Shown here one piece after another: positions 23,589 through 31,579 of a DNA stretch of 32,830 nucleotides (position 1 is the stretch's first letter; each line of letters opens with the position of its first letter). The stretch spans positions 1 through 32,830 of the forward strand of contig JAEUHG010000101.1 of assembly GCA_016795425.1 (NCBI GenBank), in the 5' to 3' direction. The stretch comes from Verrucomicrobiales bacterium (lineage in GTDB: Bacteria > Verrucomicrobiota > Verrucomicrobiia > Limisphaerales > CAIMTB01). The notes under the pieces are model-generated. The model worked only from the letters and a program-made list of their open reading frames with translations, was not told the DNA's origin and did not search any database. The position numbers were made by a program, and so were the translations under genes.

Positions 23589-24611
23589 TCAGCGGATGCC
23601 CAGCGCCTTGCGAGCCTCGCGGCCAAGGCGCCATCCAAGCGACCGCGCCTTCGACGCCGGAGCGGATCGCCGAGCCCGCCACACCCCCGCGCCCTCGAAC
23701 ACGAGCGCGTCGAGTGTTACGGTGGAATCCGACACCCGCGCCAGCGCCGCCACCGGGCTTTGGCATCCCCCGCCGATCCCGCGCAGAAACGCCCGCTCGG
23801 CCTCGACGCAGGCCAGGGTCGCCGCATCGTTCAGTCGCCGGCACACCTCGGCCGCCACGGCATCGCCATCCCGGCACTCCAATCCTATGGCGGCCTGGCC
23901 CGGCGCCGGAAGCATCGACTTGACCGGCAACGGACGGCCAAAAAGTCGGTTGCCCCATCCCGGGACCGCCAGCGCGGGCGGTGCGAGCACACGACCCCGG
24001 ACATCCATGGAAATTCCCAACCGCTTCAGGCCTGCGGCGGCCAACAACGTGGCGTCGAATGCCTCCGTCTCCGCCAATTTCTTGAGTCGAGTGGGCACGT
24101 TGCCACGAATCTCCACGATCGTGAGATCGTTCCGGGCGGCGCGCACCTGGGAACCACGCCGGGCGCTGCTCGTTGCCACGACGGCCCCTGTCCGAAGGTC
24201 CCTCAGTCCCCGCGCCTTTCCACGCGACACCAGGACATCCCGCACGTCCGCCCTGGGCAACACTCCACCGAGTTTGAGGCCTTCCGGCAGTTCGGTGGGA
24301 AGATCCTTGAGGCTGTGCACCGCCAGGTCCGCGGCTCCGCTCATCAGCGCGACCTCCAGTTCCTTGGTGAAAAGTCCCTTGGGAAGGCTCGCCGACGGTT
24401 GGCGCATCGACGCCTTCTGAAGCTTGTCGCCCGTGGTTTTGAGGATCAGTAATTCGAACCGGCGCCCGGGAAAGGCCTCGGAACACAGGCGAAGCACCGT
24501 GTTGGCCTGGGCCAGCGCCAGGGCGCTGCCGCGGGTCGCGATGCGAAAGGGATTCGTGAGGTCCTGGGCGTGCCGACGCCGCGATCGGGAACCGGTGGAA
24601 GAAGAAGCCAT
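23589..24611 (-). CDS. hemC: Porphobilinogen deaminase (hydroxymethylbilane synthase)
   Basis: A 340-residue cytoplasmic enzyme that joins four porphobilinogen units into hydroxymethylbilane. The catalytic Asp103 is in VHSLKDLPTE and the dipyrromethane-cofactor Cys283 in GGGCQSP. Arg residues of the substrate site are in ATSSARRGSQ and EIRGNVPTRL. The ATG at 24611 gives a normal N-terminus (FRIATRGSALALAQA starts at 22); an earlier in-frame start at 24743 would run into hemA. A stretch at about 204-232 (DVRGRVLAPPALAVPGWG and following) before MLPAPGQAAIG is longer than usual by roughly 15 residues. It follows hemA by 35 bases in the minus-strand heme operon. hemD, a frequent neighbour, is absent. 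Confidence 0.95.
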   Translation of the reverse strand: MASSSTGSRSRRRHAQDLTNPFRIATRGSALALAQANTVLRLCSEAFPGRRFELLILKTTGDKLQKASMRQPSASLPKGLFTKELEVALMSGAADLAVHSLKDLPTELPEGLKLGGVLPRADVRDVLVSRGKARGLRDLRTGAVVATSSARRGSQVRAARNDLTIVEIRGNVPTRLKKLAETEAFDATLLAAAGLKRLGISMDVRGRVLAPPALAVPGWGNRLFGRPLPVKSMLPAPGQAAIGLECRDGDAVAAEVCRRLNDAATLACVEAERAFLRGIGGGCQSPVAALARVSDSTVTLDALVFEGAGVWRARRSAPASKARSLGWRLGREARKALGIR

Positions 24612-24646
24612 GGTTTCGTAATGAACACTGCCAAGATCCTGGACAA

Positions 24647-25696
24647 TCACGCAGGCGCTGACACGGCCGGCCCGACATCCCCGCGTGAACCCGGAGCCCC
24701 AACCAGAAGTGCGGCGGCCTTGCTCCGAATCATCTCTTCGCACCGCGCCACCTCCGACTCACGTTGCCGCCGGTGCGCCTCGGCAATCGCCTGGAGGTCA
24801 TCCACGTTGAATAGGTAGACGTCCGACAATTGGATGACCGTCGGGTCGATATCCCGCGGCACCGCGAGATCGATCAAAAGCAGCGGACGCCGTTGGCGGG
24901 CGTGCATCAATCGCTCCGCTTGCGCGGCGTCCAACACAAAACCCGGCGATGACGTGCTGCTGATCAGAACGTCCGCATGCCGTGCCGCTTCCATCCAATC
25001 GCCGATGGGCCGGGCGCGTTCTCCCAGGGAGGTCGCCAGGAGCTCCGCCTTCTCCGGAGATCGATTGGAAATCAGCACTTGCCGGACCCCGCGGGAGATC
25101 AAGGCGCGAGCCACCTTCTCCCCGGTGTCACCGGCCCCGATCACCACCACTTCGCGGTTCTCGACGGTTTCGAAGATCTTTTCCGCCAGCTCCACCGAGA
25201 CGGATGCCACCGATATGCCGCCGCGCTGGATATTGGTTTCGGATCGTATCTGCTTGGCGACATTGAAAGCCCGTTGAAAGGCCTTGTTGAGGCGCGGCCC
25301 CGTATGACCGTGCTGCCGGGCCGTTTCATAGGCCTTCTTCAACTGCCCAAGAATTTCCGTTTCGCCGAGCACCATCGAATCCAGCCCGGAAGCCACGCGG
25401 AAAAGGTGCTCGATGCTGTGGGGCTCGGAGTACAGATAGAGCGCGCCATCCGGCGGCGTCACCGCCGAGCCCGTGCGCTCCAGAACATGCCGACGCAACG
25501 CCTCTCCCGTATTCGGCCCTCCCACCGCATACAACTCCACCCGGTTGCACGTCGACAACCACACCGCCTCGCCCGCCAACCCCGCTCCGCGCAGCTGCGA
25601 CAGGGCGTCTGGCAGGGCGTCCGCACCGACAGCAAAGCGTTCCCGCAATTCGACGGGCGCCGTCCGATGGCTGAGGCCAATGCAGAAGACGTGCAT
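24647..25696 (-). CDS. hemA: Glutamyl-tRNA reductase, short C-terminus
   Basis: GluTR reduces glutamyl-tRNA(Glu) to glutamate-1-semialdehyde with NADPH, the committed step of C5-pathway heme synthesis. The catalytic Cys50 is in STCNRVE, followed by the substrate-domain segment VASGLDSMVLGETEILGQLK and the NADPH-binding VIGAGDTGEKVAR. The protein has 349 residues, against about 420 in most bacteria. It ends about 50 residues after VDDLQAIAE, so most of the C-terminal dimerization domain is missing, and the tail is Gly, Pro and Ala rich. The hemC start is only 35 bases on, so the missing part is not hidden in another frame nearby. The ATG lies four bases after the stop of the CcsA-like gene, suggesting coupled translation. 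Confidence 0.94.
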   Translation of the reverse strand: MHVFCIGLSHRTAPVELRERFAVGADALPDALSQLRGAGLAGEAVWLSTCNRVELYAVGGPNTGEALRRHVLERTGSAVTPPDGALYLYSEPHSIEHLFRVASGLDSMVLGETEILGQLKKAYETARQHGHTGPRLNKAFQRAFNVAKQIRSETNIQRGGISVASVSVELAEKIFETVENREVVVIGAGDTGEKVARALISRGVRQVLISNRSPEKAELLATSLGERARPIGDWMEAARHADVLISSTSSPGFVLDAAQAERLMHARQRRPLLLIDLAVPRDIDPTVIQLSDVYLFNVDDLQAIAEAHRRQRESEVARCEEMIRSKAAALLVGAPGSRGDVGPAVSAPA

Positions 25697-25700
25697 GGGA

Positions 25701-26519
25701 TCAGTGGTGGGCGGGCGAAAGGATGTTCGTTCCCCAGAAGGTCAGCATCACGAAGGTGAAACTGCCCAATGCCCCCCACGCCAGCGGCCGTGTCCCCCAA
25801 CCTCGCTGCCACCGCATGACCAACAGAACGGCGTACGCGATCCAGACGACGATCGACCAGATCACCTTGGGATCGCCCCGCACCAGATCACTGCCGCTCT
25901 GGCGCACCAGGACGACAGTCAACGACAGGCCCGCCGACAACAGAACCCACCCCACCGCCACCGACTGCGTCACCACGCGCTCCAGTTTCTGGATCGATGG
26001 CAGGCGCGACATCACGGCCCGCACTTTGTCGAACTTCAGGTTCCGCTCCTGCACCAGGTACAGCCCGGCCGCCACGGCGCTCAATCCAAAGGTGCCATAG
26101 GCCAGCAACACCAGCGCTGCATGCAGGCTGACGATGCCCTTGCTCACCCCAATCTCGGGAGCCGGTTGGTCCAACCCGGGTTGAATTCCAAACAGCCCAA
26201 GCCCAAGCAGGAGAGGCGCTGCCAAAGCGCACAAGAAGCGCAGACGCGGCCAGATGCCGATGACCAGGTGGCACAGAACCACGGCGAACGAAATGAACAT
26301 CACCGCCTCGAACAGGTTGGTCACCGGACACTTGTCCAAGGAGAAACCACGGGTAAGCAGCGCCGCCGTATTCGGAAGGAATCCCCCAGCCAACAGGCCG
26401 TAGCACCACCAATCATCGCGCACGAAGCCGCGGCGCCACAGGCGCACCGCCCATCCCGTGGCCGCGGCATAAAATGCCAACGCCACCAAATACAGCAGCC
26501 GATCCGACACCAGGTCCAC
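25701..26519 (-). CDS. CcsA/HemX-like cytochrome c assembly membrane protein
   Basis: A 272-residue membrane protein with about eight hydrophobic segments. The C-terminal half matches the cytochrome c assembly family (CcmC/CcsA/HemX): LHAALVLLAYGTFGLSAVAAGLYLVQ in segment five and GDPKVIWSIVVWIAYAVLL in segment seven, followed by the TNILSPAHH end. The full Trp-rich WWD motif of true CcsA is not present; only a GDPK remnant stands in its place. This favours the HemX type, found beside hemA in many bacteria and thought to influence GluTR level or heme handling. The GTG at 26519 is the first start after an in-frame stop at 26529-26531. It leads the minus-strand heme operon and is divergent from hemE. 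Confidence 0.88.
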   Translation of the reverse strand: MDLVSDRLLYLVALAFYAAATGWAVRLWRRGFVRDDWWCYGLLAGGFLPNTAALLTRGFSLDKCPVTNLFEAVMFISFAVVLCHLVIGIWPRLRFLCALAAPLLLGLGLFGIQPGLDQPAPEIGVSKGIVSLHAALVLLAYGTFGLSAVAAGLYLVQERNLKFDKVRAVMSRLPSIQKLERVVTQSVAVGWVLLSAGLSLTVVLVRQSGSDLVRGDPKVIWSIVVWIAYAVLLVMRWQRGWGTRPLAWGALGSFTFVMLTFWGTNILSPAHH

Positions 26520-26525
26520 GTCCCG

Positions 26526-26531
26526 ATCCTA
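26526..26531 (-). promoter_or_regulatory. TAGGAT element before the CcsA/HemX-like gene
   Basis: TAGGAT on the minus strand ends seven bases before the GTG at 26519. It fits the TANNNT leaderless pattern, but AGGA within it could equally be a Shine-Dalgarno sequence at seven bases. Its first three bases are also the in-frame stop. The 128-base gap to hemE must hold the control region of both heme operons. Confidence 0.3.
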
Positions 26532-26647
26532 AGCGATCCCCACCCCTGCGGCGAAGGAAAACCTATGTTCGCCATCACCGGGCTTTGCACCCAGCCGGCA
26601 TCTGTACCAAACTCAGGAAACGACCAAAGCCGCTGCGCCGCCGTCCC

Positions 26648-27745
26648 GTGCCCAACCCAACGACATCGTCATCACCTCCTCCTGCCGTGACCGCGACCCC
26701 CGCCGTCCCGTCGTCTCCAGGAACTTCGCGTGAACGGTTCCTGCTCGCCTGCAGCTGTCAGCCCACCGATCGCACCCCCGTCTGGCTCATGCGGCAGGCC
26801 GGCCGGGTCCTGCCCGAATACCGTGCCCTCAAGGAGCGCTATTCTTTCCTCGACCTCGTCCGCACTCCCGACCTCGCCACCGAGGTGACCCTCCAACCCA
26901 TCCGGCGATTCGGATTCGATGCGGCAATCCTGTTCAGCGACATTCTCGTCATCCCGGAGGCGCTCGGCCAACCCTATCGCTTCGCCGACACCGGCGGCGT
27001 GCAAATGGATTTCGCCATCGAATCCGCCGCGGATATCCATCGGCTGGAACCCGACCGTGTCCGCGAACGCCTCAGCTATGTCGCCGACGCGTTGCGGTTG
27101 ATTCGTCGCGAGCTCAACGGAAGACATGCGTTGATCGGGTTTTCCGGATCACCCTGGACACTCGCGAACTTCATGCTCGAGGGCGGGAGTTCCAAGTCCT
27201 TCACCCGCGCCCTCAACCTCTTGTCCACGGACCGCGCGTTGTACGACGCGCTCTGCGAGCGCCTGAGTGCCGCGATCATCGAGTATCTTTCCATGCAGAT
27301 CGAAGCGGGTGCCGAAGTGCTGCAGATTTTCGACACCCTTGCCGGGCTTCTTCCGGACGCCGAATTCAATCGCGCCTCGGCACGGTGGATTCGTGCCATT
27401 GTCCGCGCCCTAGAAGGCCGGGTCCCCATTATCGTCTTCTCCAAAGGGGCCCATGCCCATTGGCGGGACCTCGTCGACACCGGCGCCCAGGTCCTCAGCG
27501 TCGACGCCAGCGCCGATCTGAAGGTCCTGCGAAACGAACTTCCTTCCCATATCGGTATCCAGGGCAATCTCGATCCCGAGATTCTCACGCGCGCGCCCGA
27601 GGAGGTCGCGCGGCACACGATCTCCATTCTCGAAGCCATGCGCGGGCGCCCGGGCCACATCTTCAATCTTGGCCATGGCGTTCCACCCCTCGCACCTCTG
27701 CAAAACCTGTCGACTCTCGTCGACAATATCCGGGCGTTCCGATGA
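26648..27745 (+). CDS. hemE: Uroporphyrinogen decarboxylase
   Basis: HemE decarboxylates the four acetate side chains of uroporphyrinogen III to give coproporphyrinogen III. Family motifs are PVWLMRQAGRVLPEYR near the N-terminus with the substrate Arg, LFSDILVIPEALG with the key Asp, GFSGSPWTLANFMLEGG and HIFNLGHGVPP with the conserved His. Enzyme length is near the usual 340-360. The start is uncertain: there is no ATG at the right place, and GTG at 26648 or 26687 are the options, neither with a clear Shine-Dalgarno sequence. The first gives 365 residues, the second 352. The stop overlaps the hemN ATG as ATGA. It leads the plus-strand heme operon. Confidence 0.93.
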   Translation: MPNPTTSSSPPPAVTATPAVPSSPGTSRERFLLACSCQPTDRTPVWLMRQAGRVLPEYRALKERYSFLDLVRTPDLATEVTLQPIRRFGFDAAILFSDILVIPEALGQPYRFADTGGVQMDFAIESAADIHRLEPDRVRERLSYVADALRLIRRELNGRHALIGFSGSPWTLANFMLEGGSSKSFTRALNLLSTDRALYDALCERLSAAIIEYLSMQIEAGAEVLQIFDTLAGLLPDAEFNRASARWIRAIVRALEGRVPIIVFSKGAHAHWRDLVDTGAQVLSVDASADLKVLRNELPSHIGIQGNLDPEILTRAPEEVARHTISILEAMRGRPGHIFNLGHGVPPLAPLQNLSTLVDNIRAFR

Positions 27746-29121
27746 GTGGGCTACACGTCGATCTTGATCTGATCCGCAAGTACAACGTGGCCGGGCCACG
27801 CTACACGTCCTATCCGCCGGCCACTCGGTTCAACGAGGCGTTCGACGAAAGCCAGGCGCTGCAGGAACTTGATGCCAGCAACCGCGAGCCCCGCGATCTC
27901 TCCCTCTATTTCCACATCCCCTTCTGCGAGACGCTCTGCTGGTTCTGCGGCTGCACCACGGTCATCACCCTGAATCATCAGAATGGCGCCACCTACGTCG
28001 AGCATCTCGAACGGGAGATCGCGGTGGTCGCCCCGCGCCTCCATGCCGAGCGCAGGGCCGTCCAACTTCACTGGGGTGGAGGTTCGCCCACCTTCCTCGC
28101 GCCGGAAGAAATTCGTCGCCTGGGACGGGCGATTCATCAGCACTTTCATCTCGCCGAGGACCTTGAGGCCTCGGTGGAGATCGACCCGCGCCGGCTTCAG
28201 CAGGATCACGTGGTGGCGCTCAAGGAGATCGGCTTCAACCGCGCCTCCCTCGGTGTTCAGGACTTCAATCCCGAGGTGCAACTCGCCGTGCACCGCATCC
28301 AGCCCAGGGAAATGACCGCGCAGGTCGTCCAGTGGATTCGCGACGCCGGTTTTCGTTCGCTCAACATTGATCTCATTTACGGCCTGCCCCACCAGACCGT
28401 CGATTCGTTCCGCCGCACCCTGGACATCATTCTTGAGCTTCGTCCCGACCGCCTCGCCGTCTTCAACTACGCCCATGTCCCGTGGATGAAGCCGTCGCAG
28501 AAGATTTTCGAGAAGCGCCAAGCGCTTCCCTCGCCGGCGGTAAAGCTGGATCTGCTCAAACTGGTCGTTGAAACCCTCACGGATGCCGGCGGCTACGTTT
28601 GCATCGGCATGGATCATTTTGCGCTGCCGACCGACGAACTGGCCACCGCCCAGGCCAGCCGCACGTTGCAGCGCAATTTCCAGGGCTACAGCACCCGTGG
28701 CGGTGCCGACATCTGCGCGTTCGGCATGTCCGCCATTTCCCAGACTGCGGACGCCTATTGGCAAAACCTCAAGCCGCTGGAGGAATACTATGCCGCCGTC
28801 ACCCAGGGACGCCTCCCGGTGGCCCGGGGATGCCGCGTCACCCACGACGACCAGATCCGCCGCGCTGCGATCATGGAGATCATGTGCAATCTTGGCATCG
28901 ACTTCGCGACCATGGATCGCCGCCTGGGTATCTCTTTTGCATCGTATTTCGCCAAGGAATTGGCCGGGTTCTCTGACATGGTCGCCGACGGTCTAGTGAG
29001 GTTGGACTCGTCCGGCATCACGGTCACCGACCTGGGCCGGTTGTTGGTCCGCAACATCGCCATGCGTTTCGACACGCATCTTCCGAAGACCGCGGAGCCA
29101 CGATTCTCCCGGACGATCTGA
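27742..29121 (+). CDS. hemN: Oxygen-independent coproporphyrinogen III oxidase (dehydrogenase)
   Basis: A 459-residue radical SAM enzyme converting coproporphyrinogen III to protoporphyrinogen IX without oxygen. The cluster motif is Cys62-x3-Cys66-x2-Cys69-x-Cys71 in HIPFCETLCWFCGC, the true HemN form with the fourth Cys that HemW-type paralogues usually lack. VAGPRYTSYPPA near residue 16-27, HWGGGSPTF, SVEIDPR and LIYGLPHQT are typical. The C-terminal HemN domain (RCNL-like IMEIMCNLGIDF) is complete. The ATG is inside the hemE stop (ATGA), and the protoporphyrinogen oxidase gene follows after 15 bases. The choice of the anaerobic enzyme means that this step needs no O2. Confidence 0.95.
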   Translation: MSGLHVDLDLIRKYNVAGPRYTSYPPATRFNEAFDESQALQELDASNREPRDLSLYFHIPFCETLCWFCGCTTVITLNHQNGATYVEHLEREIAVVAPRLHAERRAVQLHWGGGSPTFLAPEEIRRLGRAIHQHFHLAEDLEASVEIDPRRLQQDHVVALKEIGFNRASLGVQDFNPEVQLAVHRIQPREMTAQVVQWIRDAGFRSLNIDLIYGLPHQTVDSFRRTLDIILELRPDRLAVFNYAHVPWMKPSQKIFEKRQALPSPAVKLDLLKLVVETLTDAGGYVCIGMDHFALPTDELATAQASRTLQRNFQGYSTRGGADICAFGMSAISQTADAYWQNLKPLEEYYAAVTQGRLPVARGCRVTHDDQIRRAAIMEIMCNLGIDFATMDRRLGISFASYFAKELAGFSDMVADGLVRLDSSGITVTDLGRLLVRNIAMRFDTHLPKTAEPRFSRTI

Positions 29122-29123
29122 CC

Positions 29124-29128
29124 AAGGA
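29124..29128 (+). promoter_or_regulatory. Shine-Dalgarno sequence for the TTG start of hemY
   Basis: AAGGA lies eight bases before the TTG at 29137 and just after the hemN stop. It supports TTG as the true start, since no ATG or GTG is near the FAD-binding N-terminus. Confidence 0.6.
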
Positions 29129-29136
29129 CCTTTCCC

Positions 29137-30567
29137 TTGCCTGCGACCACCGCCCATCCCGCCACCACCGCCAGCGTTGGCATTATCGGCGCCGGCATTA
29201 CCGGACTGACCGCCGCGTTCCAACTGCGGCGCGCCGGCATTGCCACAACCGTATACGAGGCCGCCGCACGTCCCGGCGGGGTCATTTGCAGTTTTCGCGA
29301 GGGACCGTGGCTCGCCGAGGGCGGCCCCAACACGATTCTCGATACTTCCCCGGTTATCGGGCAATTGATCGGTGAACTCGGCTTGGTGGGGCGCCGACTC
29401 GATTCCCGGCCCGAAGCCACCGCCCGCTATGTGGTCCGCGACGGGCGCCCGGTACCTCTCCCCAGCTCGGGACCCAAATTCTTTGTCTCACCGCTGTTCT
29501 CCTGGAAGGCGAAGTCGCGCCTGCTCGCGGAACCTTTCATCCCCCGCGCCGAGTCGGAGGAATCGGTGGCCGACTTTGTCCGGCGCCGATTGGGCCAGGA
29601 ATTTCTCGACTACGCGATTGATCCTCTGGTCACGGGAATCTATGCCGGGGATCCCGCTGCTCTTTCCATTCAACACGCCTTTCCTCGAGTCTACGCCCAG
29701 GAAGACCAGTACGGTTCCCTCATCCGCGGCCAGATTTTCGGGGCCCGCGAACGCAAACGGCGCGGCGAAGTTTCCAAAGCCAACGCCAAGAAGTTTTCGT
29801 TCGATCAAGGACTCCAAGTCCTTCCGGATGCCCTGGCCCAGGCGCTGGGCCAGGATCTTCATTTGAATTGCCGGATCGACGGCATCCAACCCACCCAGAG
29901 CGGATGGTGTCTGAACGGCCGGCACGGCGACCAGCCTCTGACCGCCGAGCATCGAGTGGTGCTGTTCTGCGGAACGGCGCACACCCTGGCTCGCCTGCAG
30001 ATCGACGTCCCCGGCGCGCCTTCCCTGCAACCGCTCGGATCCGTGAATTATCCTCCGGTCTCCAGCGTTGTGCTGGGATTTCGCCGGGGCGATGTCGATC
30101 ACCCCTGTGAAGGATTCGGCATGCTCATTCCTCACCGCGAGGGATTCGGCATCCTGGGAACCATCTTCTCGTCGTCGCTGTTCACCGGCCGCGCACCGGA
30201 AGACCACCTCACCCTCACGGTCTACGTCGGGGGGGTGCGCAACGCCGACAAGGCCGCCCTGCCGGATACCGAACTCATTGATTTGGTCCGACGCGATCTG
30301 AATCGGCTTCTGGGTGTTCGCGGCGCCCCGGTTTACTCCCACATCACCCGCTGGCCGGCCGCGATCCCTCAATACGATGTCGGTTATGGAAACCACAAGG
30401 CTCTGCTCGACCAACTGGAATCCAAGGCGCCGGGGCTATTCATTGCCGGTCACTATCGCGACGGCGTCGCCCTCAGCGACTCCCTCGGCACGGGAACCCG
30501 AACTGCCGAACGCATCGTCGGCTATTTGAATCCAAAGATCCCTACCAAGCCCCAGGCTGCTCCATGA
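29137..30567 (+). CDS. hemY: Protoporphyrinogen oxidase, HemY type
   Basis: A 476-residue FAD enzyme oxidising protoporphyrinogen IX (or coproporphyrinogen III in the coproporphyrin-dependent route). The FAD dinucleotide fold is at 13-40 (SVGIIGAGITGLTAAFQLRR in essence), followed by RPGGVI and AEGGPNTI. The C-terminal FAD signature FIAGHYRDGVALSDSLGTG at about 440-458 is typical of the PPO family. The start is a TTG with a good Shine-Dalgarno sequence at eight bases. The TGA overlaps the hemH ATG as ATGA. With HemN upstream supplying protoporphyrinogen and HemH downstream, the protoporphyrin route is the straightforward reading. The oxygen-dependent HemY works beside an oxygen-independent HemN, a mixed set. 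Confidence 0.94.
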   Translation: MPATTAHPATTASVGIIGAGITGLTAAFQLRRAGIATTVYEAAARPGGVICSFREGPWLAEGGPNTILDTSPVIGQLIGELGLVGRRLDSRPEATARYVVRDGRPVPLPSSGPKFFVSPLFSWKAKSRLLAEPFIPRAESEESVADFVRRRLGQEFLDYAIDPLVTGIYAGDPAALSIQHAFPRVYAQEDQYGSLIRGQIFGARERKRRGEVSKANAKKFSFDQGLQVLPDALAQALGQDLHLNCRIDGIQPTQSGWCLNGRHGDQPLTAEHRVVLFCGTAHTLARLQIDVPGAPSLQPLGSVNYPPVSSVVLGFRRGDVDHPCEGFGMLIPHREGFGILGTIFSSSLFTGRAPEDHLTLTVYVGGVRNADKAALPDTELIDLVRRDLNRLLGVRGAPVYSHITRWPAAIPQYDVGYGNHKALLDQLESKAPGLFIAGHYRDGVALSDSLGTGTRTAERIVGYLNPKIPTKPQAAP

Positions 30568-31574
30568 GTCAGGACGGCGTTTTGCTCATCAACCTGGGCT
30601 CCCCCGACAGCACGGCGGTCGGGGACGTCCGGCGGTACTTGCGCGAATTCCTCATGGACCCTCGGGTCCTCGATGTTGCCTGGCCCATTCGAGCCCTGGT
30701 CGTCAACGCGTTCATCCTGCCCAAGCGCCCGCATCAATCGGCCGAGGCCTACGAGAAGATTTGGACTCCGGAAGGTTCGCCCCTGGTGGTGACCAGCCAA
30801 CACGTTCGCCAGGCGCTGGAAGCCGAATTGCGCCTGCCCGTTGAGTTGGCCATGCGCTACCGCCTCCCATCAGCCAAGGAGGCCTTGGAGAATCTTACCC
30901 AGCGCGGAGTGCGTCGCGCGGCGCTGATCCCGCTATTTCCGCACTTCGCGATGTCGAGTTTCGAGACCGCCGTCGTGCATGTGATGGCTGAACAGAAACG
31001 ATGGGCGCCCCAGTTGGAACTGCGCACAGCGGCGCCTTACTTCGACGAGCCGAATTACATTCAAGCCTTGGTCGACAGCGCCTCGCCTTCGCTCCAAAGC
31101 GGCTACGATCACCTGCTCTTCAGTTTTCACGGAATTCCCGAGCGCCACCTTCGCAAGAGCGATCCCACCGGAAAGCACTGCCTCGCGTGCGCGAATTGCT
31201 GCGAGACGCCTTCGCCCGCGCACGCCACCTGCTACAAAGCCCAGTGCCTGCGTACCGTGGCCGCCTTCGCCGCCAAATCGGGAATCAAACGTTATTCAGT
31301 CGCTTTCCAGTCCCGACTCGGACGCGACCCGTGGCTTCGGCCTTACACGGATTACGAAATCCCGCGCCTGGCCAAGGAGGGCGTTCGACGATTGCGGGTG
31401 ATCTGTCCCGCATTCGTCTCGGATTGTCTGGAAACCATCGAAGAGATCGGCATGCGTGGTCGGGAGCTCTTCCTCGAAGCCGGGGGAACCGATTTCGAAC
31501 TGATCCCTTGCCTCAACGAGCATCCTGCGTGGATCCAGGCCTTGGCCGGTATCGCCCAGAAGACGTTGGGATAA
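30564..31574 (+). CDS. hemH: Ferrochelatase with an internal cysteine-rich segment
   Basis: A 336-residue enzyme inserting Fe(II) into protoporphyrin IX to give heme. The catalytic His189 is in FSFHGIPERH, and the metal-channel Glu is in DCLETIEEIG. Just after the catalytic His, residues 206-228 hold six Cys: Cys206, 209, 212, 213, 223 and 228 (C-x2-C-x2-CC-x9-C-x4-C). Some bacterial ferrochelatases hold a [2Fe-2S] cluster through such Cys residues; that this one does is inference. The N-terminus (GVLLINLGSPDS) starts at the ATG overlapping the hemY stop. It is the last gene of the plus-strand heme operon and is followed by a tandem repeat. Confidence 0.94.
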   Translation: MSQDGVLLINLGSPDSTAVGDVRRYLREFLMDPRVLDVAWPIRALVVNAFILPKRPHQSAEAYEKIWTPEGSPLVVTSQHVRQALEAELRLPVELAMRYRLPSAKEALENLTQRGVRRAALIPLFPHFAMSSFETAVVHVMAEQKRWAPQLELRTAAPYFDEPNYIQALVDSASPSLQSGYDHLLFSFHGIPERHLRKSDPTGKHCLACANCCETPSPAHATCYKAQCLRTVAAFAAKSGIKRYSVAFQSRLGRDPWLRPYTDYEIPRLAKEGVRRLRVICPAFVSDCLETIEEIGMRGRELFLEAGGTDFELIPCLNEHPAWIQALAGIAQKTLG

Positions 31575-31579
31575 TCGCG

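Noticed and set aside
23542..24702. Second minus-strand open frame of 386 codons in another frame over hemC
   Set aside because: The hemC frame carries the catalytic Asp and cofactor Cys; this one is Gly/Arg-rich with no match.
27751..28845. Minus-strand open frame of 364 codons within hemN
   Set aside because: It is fully antisense to hemN, whose cluster motif and full length are clear.
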